Positions 25,894 to 35,032 are shown, counted from the first letter of the stretch. The stretch: DNA of 35,721 nt from CAYUAI01 sp964442745 (GCA_964442745.1 CAYUAI010000039.1:1-35721), one strand, 5' to 3'. Numbers and translations are program-made. The notes: generated from the letters alone by a model not told the origin.

Positions 25894-28296
25894 CTATAAT
25901 TCACTAACGTCAGAGCGCCATTGCCAATGACGAATTTCCGGCATGTCTTGTCCATGCTCCATGATGTATTGCTTATGCTCAATCAGCTTATCACGCATGT
26001 ACTGATTAATATAAGCCGCCTTTGAACCCAACTTAGGCACTCTATTAATGACATCTTGCACCAGATGAAAACGATCTAGATCATTTAACACGGTCATATC
26101 AAACGGTGTGGTAGTAGTACCTTCCTCTTTATAACCACGCACGTGTAAATTTTTATGATTAGTGCGTCGATAAGTGAGCCGATGGATTAACCATGGATAA
26201 CCATGATAGGCAAAAATAATCGGTGTATCTTGGGTAAACAAAGTATCAAAATCTTTATCTGATAAACCATGAGGATGTTCTTCTTTCGGTTGTAAAGTCA
26301 TTAGATCCACTACGTTTACTACCCGAACCTTTAAATCAGGTAGGTGTTGACGCAACATATCCACCGCCGCCAAAGTTTCTAAGGTGGGCACATCACCGGC
26401 ACAGGCCATCACCACATCCGGCTCCTCATTTTGATCACTACTTGCCCATTCCCAAATACCGATGCCAGCAGTACAATGCTTCGTGGCAGCCTCCATATCC
26501 AACCATTGTAGTTGAGGTTGCTTGCCTGCCACAATCACGTTAATAAAATTACGACTGCGCAAACATTTATCGACCACAAATAACAAAGTATTGGCATCCG
26601 GTGGTAAATAGACACGAATAATATCCGCTTTTTTGTTGACAACATGATCGATAAAGCCTGGGTCTTGGTGAGAAAATCCGTTGTGATCCTGCCGCCAAAC
26701 ATGCGAGGTTAATAAATAATTCAAAGAAGCCACTGAATGCCGCCAACCGATATCACGAGTGACTTTAAGCCATTTAGCGTGTTGATTAAGCATTGAATCA
26801 ATAATGTGAATGAACGCCTCGTAACAAGAAAAAAAACCGTGCCGCCCCGTTAACAAATAACCTTCCAACCACCCCTGACATGTATGCTCACTGAGTATTT
26901 CCATGACCCGCCCATCCACCGCCAGATCATCATCACCTTCGATTTGATCGGCCAGCCAAGTGCGGCCGGTAACCTCAAACAATGCACCCAATCGATTCGA
27001 AGCCGTCTCGTCAGGCCCCATGACTCGAAAATTTCTTTGCGTTTGGTTAAGCCGCATGACATCTCGAAGTAACTCACCAACCACTTGAGTTGCCTGGCCA
27101 ATCACCTTGCCAGGTTGTGGCACCGATAAAGCATAATCACCCATATCAGGCATATGAAGCGCTTTTAGTAACAAGCCGCCATTAGCATGAGGATTAGCAC
27201 CCATACGATGTTGACCTTTAGGCGCCAACTCCGCCAATTCACTGATGAAACGGCCTTGGTCATCAAACAACTGCTCAGGATGATAACTCTTCATCCAATC
27301 CGCCAATTGCTCAAGATGCTCAGCTTTGTTTGCAATATCAGATAACGGCACTTGATGAGAACGCCAATTACCCTCCGCTTGATGACCATCCACCTGCTTC
27401 GGCCCAGTCCATCCCTTAGGGGTTCGCAAAATAATCATCGGCCAACGGGAACGGGTTGCCTGTCCGCTACGACGCATGGACTGCTGAGTCGCCTGAATAT
27501 CTGCAATGACTTTGTCCATGGTCGCCGCCATTTGTTGATGCACTTGCGCCGGCACCGAACCTTCAACAAAATAAGGTTGATAACCGTAGCCCAAAAATAA
27601 ATGTTCTAGCTCTTGTCGACTAATCCGCGCTAACAACGTCGGATTAGCGATTTTGTAGCCATTCAGATGTAAAATCGGTAATACGGCCCCATCATGAATT
27701 GGATTTAAAAATTTATTGGAATGCCAAGCCGCCGCCAAGGGTCCCGTTTCTGCCTCACCATCCCCTACGACACAAGCGACAATTAAATCCGGATTATCAA
27801 AGGCGGCTCCGTAAGCATGCGCCAGCGCATAGCCTAATTCCCCGCCTTCGTGAATCGAACCCGGTGTTTCAGGGGCAACATGGCTGGGAATACCTCCGGG
27901 AAATGAAAATTGTTTAAAAAGCCGCCGAAGCCCCACTTCATCTTGAGAAATGGAATGGTAGATTTCGCTATAAGTGCCTTCCAGATAGGTATTCGCCACC
28001 AAACCAGGTCCACCATGCCCCGGCCCCGCCACATAAATCATGCTTAAATCGTGCTGTTTGATGACCCGATTGAGATGCACATAAATAAAATTTAACCCAG
28101 GTGTTGTTCCCCAATGGCCAAGCAATCTTGGTTTGACATGTTCTAAAGTAAGCGGTTGAGTCAGCAAAGGGTTATCCAGCAAGTAAATCTGCCCGACCGA
28201 CAAATAATTGGCCGCTCGCCAATACGCATTAATTTTACGCAGTGCATCATCGGATAGTGGCCGTGCTTGGAGCTCAGTAGACTTGATACTTTCCAT
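25894..28296 (-). CDS. xfp: Phosphoketolase (xylulose-5-phosphate/fructose-6-phosphate)
   Basis: An 800-residue thiamine-diphosphate enzyme of the usual phosphoketolase length. Seen: VAGPGHGGPGLVANTYLEG (phosphate-binding), GDGEAETGPLAAAWHSNKF (ThDP and Mg2+ binding), RSRWPMIILRTPKGWTGP, and the C-terminal HGYPWLIHRLTYRRTNHKNLHVRGYKEEG. Family knowledge: it splits xylulose-5-phosphate (and often fructose-6-phosphate) with phosphate into acetyl phosphate and a shorter sugar phosphate. It starts 21 bases after ackA with an AGGA ribosome site, so acetyl phosphate can go straight to AckA. The preference between the two sugars cannot be decided from sequence here. Confidence 0.96.
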   Translation of the reverse strand: MESIKSTELQARPLSDDALRKINAYWRAANYLSVGQIYLLDNPLLTQPLTLEHVKPRLLGHWGTTPGLNFIYVHLNRVIKQHDLSMIYVAGPGHGGPGLVANTYLEGTYSEIYHSISQDEVGLRRLFKQFSFPGGIPSHVAPETPGSIHEGGELGYALAHAYGAAFDNPDLIVACVVGDGEAETGPLAAAWHSNKFLNPIHDGAVLPILHLNGYKIANPTLLARISRQELEHLFLGYGYQPYFVEGSVPAQVHQQMAATMDKVIADIQATQQSMRRSGQATRSRWPMIILRTPKGWTGPKQVDGHQAEGNWRSHQVPLSDIANKAEHLEQLADWMKSYHPEQLFDDQGRFISELAELAPKGQHRMGANPHANGGLLLKALHMPDMGDYALSVPQPGKVIGQATQVVGELLRDVMRLNQTQRNFRVMGPDETASNRLGALFEVTGRTWLADQIEGDDDLAVDGRVMEILSEHTCQGWLEGYLLTGRHGFFSCYEAFIHIIDSMLNQHAKWLKVTRDIGWRHSVASLNYLLTSHVWRQDHNGFSHQDPGFIDHVVNKKADIIRVYLPPDANTLLFVVDKCLRSRNFINVIVAGKQPQLQWLDMEAATKHCTAGIGIWEWASSDQNEEPDVVMACAGDVPTLETLAAVDMLRQHLPDLKVRVVNVVDLMTLQPKEEHPHGLSDKDFDTLFTQDTPIIFAYHGYPWLIHRLTYRRTNHKNLHVRGYKEEGTTTTPFDMTVLNDLDRFHLVQDVINRVPKLGSKAAYINQYMRDKLIEHKQYIMEHGQDMPEIRHWQWRSDVSEL

Positions 28297-28317
28297 GATT
28301 CGATTCCTATGTCAGAT

Positions 28318-29427
28318 TTATGTCATCAAGCGATAGGCTTCTTGCGCCAAAGCATAAGCTTCATCCACCGGCGTTACCCACACTTCCACAATACTTGACG
28401 AAGAACTGATACACCTCGGCTTGCCATCGGCCACTTGATTCTTAGTCTCATCAAGCTCAATGCCAAAACCTTGCAAAGCCGTGAGAACCTTGGCGCGTAT
28501 CAGCGCACTATTTTCACCGATACCCCCACCGAACAATATCCCATCAACCCCACCAAGAACGACCAAGTAAGCACCAATATATTGTCGAATACGGTAACAA
28601 AAGACATCCACCGCTAGCGCTGCCTCCGGCGATTTTGACGCCAATAAAACACGCATATCACCGGTTTCACCTGAAAGCCCTAACAAACCACTTTGATGAC
28701 TTAATAATTGTTCTATTTTTTCTGGTGACCAAGCGAGTTGGCGTTGCAAATATAATATCAAACCTGGATCTAAGTCACCACAACGTGTGGCCATCACCAA
28801 ACCTGCCAACGGAGAAAATCCCATGGAAGTATCTTGTGGCATACCATCCTTGATCGCAGTAATAGAACATCCGGACCCTAATTGAAGCGATATCACTCGA
28901 CCTTTGCCGAAACGCTCTGGATGTAAAGTATGCCACTGCCACCATATAGCTTGGTGAGCAATGCCGTGAAATCCATAACGTCGCAAGTGGTAGGCTTGCC
29001 GAATGGCGGCGGGCAATGCATAGGTCGTAGCGACAACAGGTAAATTTGTAAAAAACGCCGTATCAAATACCGCCACGTGAGGCACATTTGTCATTAGCTC
29101 ACGACAACGACGTATCCAGCTTAATGCTCTCGGATTATGCAAAGGAGCCAAACTCGCTAATCTCGATATTTCCTGTTCAAGTTCCTCATCAATCAAACAG
29201 GCCGCATGATAACGTTCGCCACCATGAACCACGCGATGCACGATCACGGCAATCTCACTAATCCCATAACGATTTAAAAATTGTTGTAAAACCGCGTCGA
29301 TCTGTTGAGTTTGATCATCGACCCAAGCCACATAAAAGTTAGCTAGCCTATGTCCCGCTTGTGCTTGCCATTGATAAACAACCAAACGCACCGAAGAACT
29401 ACCCACATTAATCGTCAATATATTCAT
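28318..29427 (-). CDS. ackA: Acetate kinase
   Basis: About 369 residues of the ASKHA superfamily, slightly shorter than the usual 400. MNILTINVGSSSVRLVVY is the N-terminal phosphate motif, followed by HRVVHGGERY, the FHGIAHQ substrate motif, GSGCSITAIKDG and GILFGGGIGENS-like VDGILFGGGIGEN. Family knowledge: it transfers phosphate from acetyl phosphate to ADP, giving acetate and ATP. The frame is open from a TTG at 29457, but the ATG at 29427 gives the conserved N-terminus. It is the first gene of the ackA-xfp pair. The motif usually reading SSS(L/I)KF is SSSVRL here, with Arg for Lys. Confidence 0.92.
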   Translation of the reverse strand: MNILTINVGSSSVRLVVYQWQAQAGHRLANFYVAWVDDQTQQIDAVLQQFLNRYGISEIAVIVHRVVHGGERYHAACLIDEELEQEISRLASLAPLHNPRALSWIRRCRELMTNVPHVAVFDTAFFTNLPVVATTYALPAAIRQAYHLRRYGFHGIAHQAIWWQWHTLHPERFGKGRVISLQLGSGCSITAIKDGMPQDTSMGFSPLAGLVMATRCGDLDPGLILYLQRQLAWSPEKIEQLLSHQSGLLGLSGETGDMRVLLASKSPEAALAVDVFCYRIRQYIGAYLVVLGGVDGILFGGGIGENSALIRAKVLTALQGFGIELDETKNQVADGKPRCISSSSSIVEVWVTPVDEAYALAQEAYRLMT

Positions 29428-29666
29428 GATCGTCGCTGAACTTAGTAACTTACTCAAGTCTCGTTTTGCATCACTTACATATTATCACACTCACTGTAAC
29501 AAAAGACCCTTCACAAAAATTAAATGAGACACACCACGACAGTATAAGATAAATCCATATTGTCGATTAAATAACACCCAAGAATATTCTTCCTCAAGAA
29601 ATCAATTATAATGGTCGAAATTTTGTAATATCATCACAATCACATTTATTGGTACTGACAGACACG

Positions 29667-30116
29667 ATGAAATCACTTGCTACAAAAATAGCCTTATCGT
29701 TAACGCTAATATTAGCGTGCAGCTCAACCTATGCGGGTATTTACAAATGGGTCGACCAAGACGGTAATGTACACTATGGCGACCGAGCAGAAAATAACAA
29801 AGCAGATGAAATCAAAATCAATCAACACAAAGAGCCTGATGCCGAGTACCAACAACGCCTAGAAAAACAAAAGCAGTATATAGCGGACAGTCAAAAGGCA
29901 CGTAATGAAAAGAAAAAACGCCTTAAGGCCGCCAAGAAAGAAAAGAAAAAGAAAAAACGCGCCTGTAAAAAAATCAAAAAATACTTAACCAAATTGGAAC
30001 AACATAGTCGACTGTATCAAGATAACAAAGATGGAAGCCGCCAATATCTTTCCGGTCCAGAACGCGATCAAAAAATTGCAAAAACTCGAAGAAAAGTAGC
30101 AGACACTTGCCGCTAG
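29667..30116 (+). CDS. DUF4124-domain secreted protein with Lys-rich tail
   Basis: About 149 residues. A signal peptide (about 1-23, LSLTLILACSSTYA, cleavage near AGIYKWV) is followed by a short DUF4124 domain: IYKWVDQDGNVHYGDRAE. The remainder is highly charged, with a lysine-rich coiled-coil-like stretch (KKKRLKAAKKEKKKKKRACKK) and a final polar segment. Family knowledge: DUF4124 proteins are common in proteobacteria, are usually exported, and have no firm function. A TTG at 29649 is an alternative, but the ATG at 29667 fits the signal peptide. It is divergent from ackA with about 240 bases between the starts. The two cysteines may form a disulphide in the periplasm. Confidence 0.75.
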   Translation: MKSLATKIALSLTLILACSSTYAGIYKWVDQDGNVHYGDRAENNKADEIKINQHKEPDAEYQQRLEKQKQYIADSQKARNEKKKRLKAAKKEKKKKKRACKKIKKYLTKLEQHSRLYQDNKDGSRQYLSGPERDQKIAKTRRKVADTCR

Positions 30117-30143
30117 GAGGCTGTCCGAGAATAAAAAGCCTCC
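30116..30143. repeat. Inverted repeat after the DUF4124 gene
   Basis: GGAGGC and GCCTCC form a 6-bp GC-rich stem around a 16-nt loop that begins at the stop codon. On the plus strand no T-run follows, so the hairpin is only a weak terminator candidate for the DUF4124 gene, though it could also act for the regulator gene on the other strand. Confidence 0.35.
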
Positions 30144-30218
30144 GCGTACAACAACAACTTTGTACTAATGGGTGAATATTTTTCTAGCGGTGCGATCAAA
30201 AGAGACCTAATGCCACGG

Positions 30219-32609
30219 TTATATTTCTGCCAACACACTTTTGGGTAAAGATTCACAATACGTCGCATGAGCGCTAGGCTCTGGAGGTAAAATCAAGTGT
30301 TGTTGAGTGCTATGCACCTGTCGATAGCGTTCCAGTTGTGCTTCATCGCGTTCGGTCCATTGTGCAGCATTAAGCGACTTATTGAGTTCAGCTAATGCGA
30401 CGGCTTGTTGATACTGCTTGAGTTCGTAGTAGCTGCGGGCAAAATATTGACGAGTACGCTTGGTTGGATTGGGGTGATTAATAAATTGAAGAGCTTGTTG
30501 CCACTGCGCCATATCCACGTGCTCTTTGACTAGCGACATAATACTGTAAGCACTTGAGGTGGTCATTTTTAGATCACGATAAATTTGCCAAGCCTCTTTA
30601 ATATAGTGAATCGCTTGTTGATGATTATTCTGTTCTGAAACCGTCCATCCCAATAATAAGCTAGTATCAGCAAATAATTGTGAATGTTTTAGCAACCTTG
30701 GGTCATTACGCAAAGCAATGAATGATTGGGCGGCGATTTGCAAATGATGGGATTTTCCTGTGCCTCGACGGCTGATACCTTGATCCAATGCCGCAAATGC
30801 AAGTAAAAATCGGCTAAGTAATTCAGCCTGTACCGCTCCGATGGTTTGGCTGATTTGAAAAGACGCTTGCAGAGGAATGATCGCGTTGTCACCTTGATAA
30901 TATTGAATGTACAAGAAACCTTGATAAGCTAAGGTATTGGCAAGTTGCATTTGATCATTGAGCTTTCCATACCATTGGGCGGCCTGGTCGAGAAAATCCA
31001 TACGTGGTTCAAAATCAAAGGCATAATTTTGCCCCATCGCCAGCCATGTTTTAGCTTGCCCTGGTATATCACCAAGTTGCTGATAATAGTGTAATGCACG
31101 CTCTAGGCGTAAACGGTTCTCGTGCATATCAATATGCGTATCGAATTCCAGGCGACTATTTGATGGACTCCCTAAATAATAGAGATTGTCGGCTTGAATG
31201 CGTAAATCATTGGCATTTTGTGTCAGCGTCAAGGCTTGCTGGGCATAGCTGTGTTGCTGATCCCATTGCGAACGATATTCTGAGACTTCACTTAAACGCC
31301 ACAAGGCGTTCACTTTGCTGTAGCGGTCTTGGCCTGCATCACTGAGTGTGATGACCGATTGAAATAATGCCTCGGCTTGATCAAATTGTAACTGAGCCAA
31401 TAATATATTTCCCAAACTCAACTGAACAAAACGCTTAAACGCGAGGTCCCCATTGATCTCATGCTGTTGCAATAAATATTGCAATTGTGCCTTAGCCGCT
31501 TTCCAATCACCCAGCAGACTTAAAGTCTGAGCGAGCTGACCTTTCGCCCACATGAAATTTGGATCATTTAATAAAGCGGCCTCGAAATAACGTTTTGCCA
31601 ACGGTGCGCCTTTGGTATTGAGTGCTTGCATACCATTTGCGTAATCTTGATTGGCTTGGCGATTAGTCGAGAGCATCAGCAAGTTGGCGAAGTCATTATC
31701 CTCAGGAATAAACTGATGGCTCATATGAGTCACGATGGTCGGTATCGCAGCAATGATATCGGGTATAGATAACACATCGGTACTCATCAGGCCATTTTTA
31801 TCAAAAACCTGATACGCAAATTGGTAAACCGATGATGCCGATAGTTTGACTTGTGATTGAATGAGATAATCAACATTGAGTGTGCTGAGCAATGGCATGG
31901 CTTCGTCGAAATTTTCTTGTTTTGATAACACGTCTTGAATGACATGAATGGGGGTAATACTGAGACGCGATGACTGTGCTAATGCCGACATCACCATATC
32001 ACTTAAACCCATTTTCACCCATTGCAAAGACGCATCACCTGTCTGATTAGAAAAAGGTAAGATGGCAAGGGTAATCGTTTCCGGTGAAGGCGTAACCGGC
32101 GACATTAGCACCGAGTCACGCCAATAAAATAATAAAACCACAAGACAAATCACTAAGGTCATACTTGCAATGACCCCACGGCTTATTTTCAATGAACTCA
32201 TCGTGTCGATCAATCGAAAAGATTTGGATGGACTCAATTTAATTGGAAGGGTAGCTGTCAACAATTCACTGGCGAGGGCGGATTTCGTGGCGATGATAAC
32301 CGTTGGCGTATAAATCCATTGATAACCTTTCGAGTGGTAGGTTTTAATGAATTGCGGGCACTGAGCCTTGTCACCCAACGCTTGGCGTAATTCGCGAATA
32401 CATTGCAATAAAGAATTTTCGCGCATCACACCCTGGCGCCAAATCGAGGTTAATAATTCTTCACGCTCGACAACACGGTGTCGATTTTCCAACAACAGCT
32501 CCAATAGCTCAGCCACCTTACGCCGCAGATAGATGACTTCACCCTCCTGAACAAGCTCTCGCTTGTGGGCACAATAATAGATATTGCCAAATTGATAGGT
32601 ATTGGCCAT
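30219..32609 (-). CDS. CadC-like membrane transcription regulator with TPR sensor
   Basis: A 796-residue one-component regulator. Residues 5-100 form an OmpR/PhoB-type winged helix (LRRKVAELLELLLENRHRVV, REELLTSIWRQGVMRENSLLQCIRELRQALGD, IKTYHSKGYQWI). A membrane segment lies at about 145-163 (GVIASMTLVICLVVLLFYW). The periplasmic part begins with a TolB/FlgO-like TITLAILPFSNQTGD and continues with many TPR-like helical repeats to the end. Family knowledge: CadC-type proteins sense outside the membrane and bind DNA directly. It is divergent from the cyclase-family gene, whose promoter region carries TTATC repeats that may be its sites. Signal and targets are unknown. Confidence 0.85.
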   Translation of the reverse strand: MANTYQFGNIYYCAHKRELVQEGEVIYLRRKVAELLELLLENRHRVVEREELLTSIWRQGVMRENSLLQCIRELRQALGDKAQCPQFIKTYHSKGYQWIYTPTVIIATKSALASELLTATLPIKLSPSKSFRLIDTMSSLKISRGVIASMTLVICLVVLLFYWRDSVLMSPVTPSPETITLAILPFSNQTGDASLQWVKMGLSDMVMSALAQSSRLSITPIHVIQDVLSKQENFDEAMPLLSTLNVDYLIQSQVKLSASSVYQFAYQVFDKNGLMSTDVLSIPDIIAAIPTIVTHMSHQFIPEDNDFANLLMLSTNRQANQDYANGMQALNTKGAPLAKRYFEAALLNDPNFMWAKGQLAQTLSLLGDWKAAKAQLQYLLQQHEINGDLAFKRFVQLSLGNILLAQLQFDQAEALFQSVITLSDAGQDRYSKVNALWRLSEVSEYRSQWDQQHSYAQQALTLTQNANDLRIQADNLYYLGSPSNSRLEFDTHIDMHENRLRLERALHYYQQLGDIPGQAKTWLAMGQNYAFDFEPRMDFLDQAAQWYGKLNDQMQLANTLAYQGFLYIQYYQGDNAIIPLQASFQISQTIGAVQAELLSRFLLAFAALDQGISRRGTGKSHHLQIAAQSFIALRNDPRLLKHSQLFADTSLLLGWTVSEQNNHQQAIHYIKEAWQIYRDLKMTTSSAYSIMSLVKEHVDMAQWQQALQFINHPNPTKRTRQYFARSYYELKQYQQAVALAELNKSLNAAQWTERDEAQLERYRQVHSTQQHLILPPEPSAHATYCESLPKSVLAEI

Positions 32610-32659
32610 TGCTTTTCCTGATCCCCAATTGAAGACTAATTCTGCTAAATAACGGGTTA

Positions 32660-32765
32660 TTATCCAGTTTCATTAAAGTTATCATAATATTTAATAAATA
32701 ACGATATTTATGCGTTAGTTATCATAAAAATATAAGAAAAATATCAGCTAATTTGAATAATTATC
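32660..32765. promoter_or_regulatory. Spaced TTATC repeats between regulator and cyclase genes
   Basis: The AT-rich 207-base divergent region has TTATC at 32660, 32679, 32719 and 32761. The middle two are embedded in identical 11-mers AGTTATCATAA (32677-32687 and 32717-32727). Spacings of 19, 40 and 42 bases are close to whole helical turns. A plausible binding array for the winged-helix regulator; not tested. Confidence 0.45.
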
Positions 32766-32816
32766 GTAGCGTATATTGCTAATATGGGGATGACTATTAA
32801 TGCAATGAGGAACACA

Positions 32817-33860
32817 ATGATGAAAAAACAACAATTTTTACTGGTATTATTCATAACAATATATTGCCTGGGGGGATCAGCTTGGGCGACACTAAAATTT
32901 ATTGATTTAACCCATGAGATACCCACTTTTTCCCCCATTAATGATGATCCGACTAAGCCGGATTTATCTAAACCCATCGGGCACAGTATACCCATTGCTA
33001 GTTTTTATCCACACGCTATCCTCTATCCACCAGATAAATGGCCAACCAATCAAGGTTACTTCAATTCCGCAGCGATATTAATTCAGGAACATAACGGGAC
33101 TAGCTTTAATAGCCCGAATCACTACGTTAACAATGCGGCCAGCACCGAGCCTGGCACCATCCCGAATGAGTCCCGTAAAGCCTCTCATCAATTAACCACC
33201 GAACAGCTCACCGGAAAAATTGTATTCATTGATATTTCTCATCGAGTTAAGAAAGAATTAGCTAAAAATGGTGGTCAACCCAGCCCAGATATATCGATCA
33301 CTGATTTTTCTGATTCATCCAAGGCAACAGTTCGAGCCGCAGACATTGCAGCCGTTGCCGATCAAATTGAAGACGGCGTTTGGATCATCGCTCGGGTAGG
33401 GTGGGAACAGTTTTACTTTGCCGGAACCGAAGACTGGGACAAATCAGCGTATGTCAATGCATTAAACCATCCTGGATTTACGGCAGAAGCCATCGACAAG
33501 CTGATTGACATTATGGACCACAAGGGTGTCCGAATATCGGGAATTGCGGCAGATAATTTTAGCACCGATTCCGGTGAGGGAGCCAAAGGAACAGATGATC
33601 AATGGAGTAATGCTTGGCCGGCTCATGTGCGCTTGTACCAACGTGATATCCTGGCCCTTGAAAATCTCAATAATCTCAGTCAGCTCGCGTATTTTGCAAA
33701 GCAAAGTGAAAACTGTTATTTGATGGTCGGGGCGATGAAACATATCGGCGGAACAGGCGGTCCTGCCCGTGTGATGGCTACCTGTGAAATGGAAGAAAAA
33801 GATGACGACGATAACGAACATGATGGCGACGAACATGACGACGACGAGCATGATGATTAA
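32817..33860 (+). CDS. Secreted cyclase-family (PF04199-like) protein with Asp/His tail
   Basis: About 348 residues. A signal peptide covers the first about 23 (KKQQFLLVLFITIYCLGGSAWA). The body resembles the cyclase/arylformamidase family: FIDLTHEIPTFSP at the start, HPGFTAEAIDKLID and DNFSTDSG later, and ENLNNLSQLAYF near the end. The metal-site motif normally reading His-x-Gly-Thr-His-x-Asp-x-Pro-x-His is HNGTSFNSPNH, so a histidine is Ser and the aspartate is Asn. The C-terminus is an acidic tail rich in Asp and His (about 33787-33858). The ATG at 32817 has GAGG about 6 bases before it; ATG at 32820 is equivalent. It is divergent from the CadC-like regulator. Function is open: inactive, or with another metal. 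Confidence 0.75.
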   Translation: MMKKQQFLLVLFITIYCLGGSAWATLKFIDLTHEIPTFSPINDDPTKPDLSKPIGHSIPIASFYPHAILYPPDKWPTNQGYFNSAAILIQEHNGTSFNSPNHYVNNAASTEPGTIPNESRKASHQLTTEQLTGKIVFIDISHRVKKELAKNGGQPSPDISITDFSDSSKATVRAADIAAVADQIEDGVWIIARVGWEQFYFAGTEDWDKSAYVNALNHPGFTAEAIDKLIDIMDHKGVRISGIAADNFSTDSGEGAKGTDDQWSNAWPAHVRLYQRDILALENLNNLSQLAYFAKQSENCYLMVGAMKHIGGTGGPARVMATCEMEEKDDDDNEHDGDEHDDDEHDD

Positions 33861-34287
33861 TATAGATACCCCTAATTCGGCACTGGATATTTCCGCTGAA
33901 AAAAATACCAATCAAATCGGGAAGTAATAACATCCCCGATTCCTTATCCAACCAGATAGGCCAGAATGATATTAAAAACTTTCCATCATCTATCATTCTG
34001 GCTATCTTTTACCTGTATCCATGACAATCGTTTTACTCTGAATATCAACACTACGCCATCGTCTCACCTCTCAAACGCTTCAAGTATATTTAGTCATTAA
34101 ACCACTGGATCATTAAAAAATCACTCGGTTCAAAGCTAAATTCTAATTTTAAAAATATTAAAAACAACCAACTAGGATTATCCAGATAATACCTGTGATC
34201 TAGCTCATATCTTATTCTTGCCTAAACCCTATAAGCTGGTTCTGCATCAAAACTAAAATTAATATTAAATAACCAGGGAGCACCACC
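33861..34287. other. 427-nt gap between the cyclase-like and PEP-CTERM genes
   Basis: No gene is seen. The left part has two hairpins in a row: AATCGGG/CCCGATT (33915-33941) and the strong one at 33954-34010. The right part (from about 34010) is AT-rich and without recognisable repeats; it presumably holds the promoter of the gene at 34288, but I could not identify convincing boxes, nor a sigma-54 type site. Confidence 0.5.
33954..34010 (+). terminator. Terminator of the cyclase-family gene
   Basis: AGATAG-G-CCAGAATGATA pairs with TATCATTCTGGCTATCT, giving 17 pairs with one bulged G and a 19-nt loop, followed by TTT. It lies about 95 bases after the stop codon at 33860. The long stem is more than a terminator needs and might also mark a stable RNA end. 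Confidence 0.65.
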
Positions 34288-34965
34288 ATGAGAAACATAA
34301 TAAAAAGCTTAACCTTTATCGGGGCAATGTTCGTCGCCAGCCAATCCCACGCTTTGCTTATCGATTCTTTTAATACCGCGACACAATATGTCAACAGCTC
34401 AGGCACGCTCACCTCGACTCAGGGAGGGGCAATGCTGGGCGGTTTCCGTCAGTTAGACATTATAAGCAGCACCGGCCCCCTTAACACATCCGCCAGTGTG
34501 GTAGTTGGTGCCGGCTTAGGCATTTTTAGCCAGAGTGAAGACGTCGCCACATCCGGCATCAGTCGGGTTACCTGGAATGCCAATGGCAGCGGCCTTAGCG
34601 TGGATCTCACCGGCAACGATGCCTTTATTTTAGACACGCTCACCATTGATCAAGGTAGTATTGATGTGACAATTGGTCTCACCGATACGGATTCCACGGA
34701 TTTCGTCACATTATCCAATATCACCAGCAGCAACTCGTTGCCCACAATCTCATTTTACAGTTTTTCAGGCATCAATTTTGCTTCAATTAATGAAATATAC
34801 ATGGAAATCAATGCGGGTCAGGCATCAGACATCACCTTAAACGAGATCCGTACCATGGGCGCTCCTATTATTGTTAATCCAATTCCATCGCCTGCCACCT
34901 TTTTATTAATGGGTGCAGGATTGCTTGGAATCATGGGTAGACGTCGACGCAATATCACGAGATAA
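34288..34965 (+). CDS. PEP-CTERM-like secreted protein
   Basis: A 225-residue exported protein. The signal peptide is about residues 1-22 (FIGAMFVASQSHA). The body is rich in Ser, Thr, Gly, Asn and Asp, with LTLTNDAF-like beta-strand patterns (GNDAFILDTLTID, VTIGLTDTDSTDFVTLSNI). The C-terminus is a sorting signal: IPSPATFLLMGAGLLGIMGRRRR, where the usual Pro-Glu-Pro is Pro-Ser-Pro. Family knowledge: such proteins are processed by exosortase and linked to extracellular polysaccharide. GGAG lies 7 bases before the ATG. No exosortase or polysaccharide gene is in the window. The passenger domain is not recognised. Confidence 0.8.
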   Translation: MRNIIKSLTFIGAMFVASQSHALLIDSFNTATQYVNSSGTLTSTQGGAMLGGFRQLDIISSTGPLNTSASVVVGAGLGIFSQSEDVATSGISRVTWNANGSGLSVDLTGNDAFILDTLTIDQGSIDVTIGLTDTDSTDFVTLSNITSSNSLPTISFYSFSGINFASINEIYMEINAGQASDITLNEIRTMGAPIIVNPIPSPATFLLMGAGLLGIMGRRRRNITR

Positions 34966-34988
34966 AATATATTCACTCTCGGATACAA

Positions 34989-35030
34989 TGGATGGGTAGC
35001 GATCAGCGCGAAACCCATCCAAGTGTATTT
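34989..35030. terminator. Hairpin between PEP-CTERM and GNAT genes
   Basis: TGGATGGGT and ACCCATCCA form a 9-bp stem around a 15-nt loop, followed on the plus strand by a T-rich stretch (GTATTTTTCT). It lies between convergent genes and may act in both directions; the T-run supports the plus strand more. Confidence 0.55.
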
Positions 35031-35032
35031 TT

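Noticed and set aside
33462..33911. A 149-codon minus-strand frame opposite the cyclase-like gene's 3' half
   Set aside because: Its start is the mirror of the Asp/His-rich tail, giving a run of Val, Ile and Met; no ribosome site or motif supports it.
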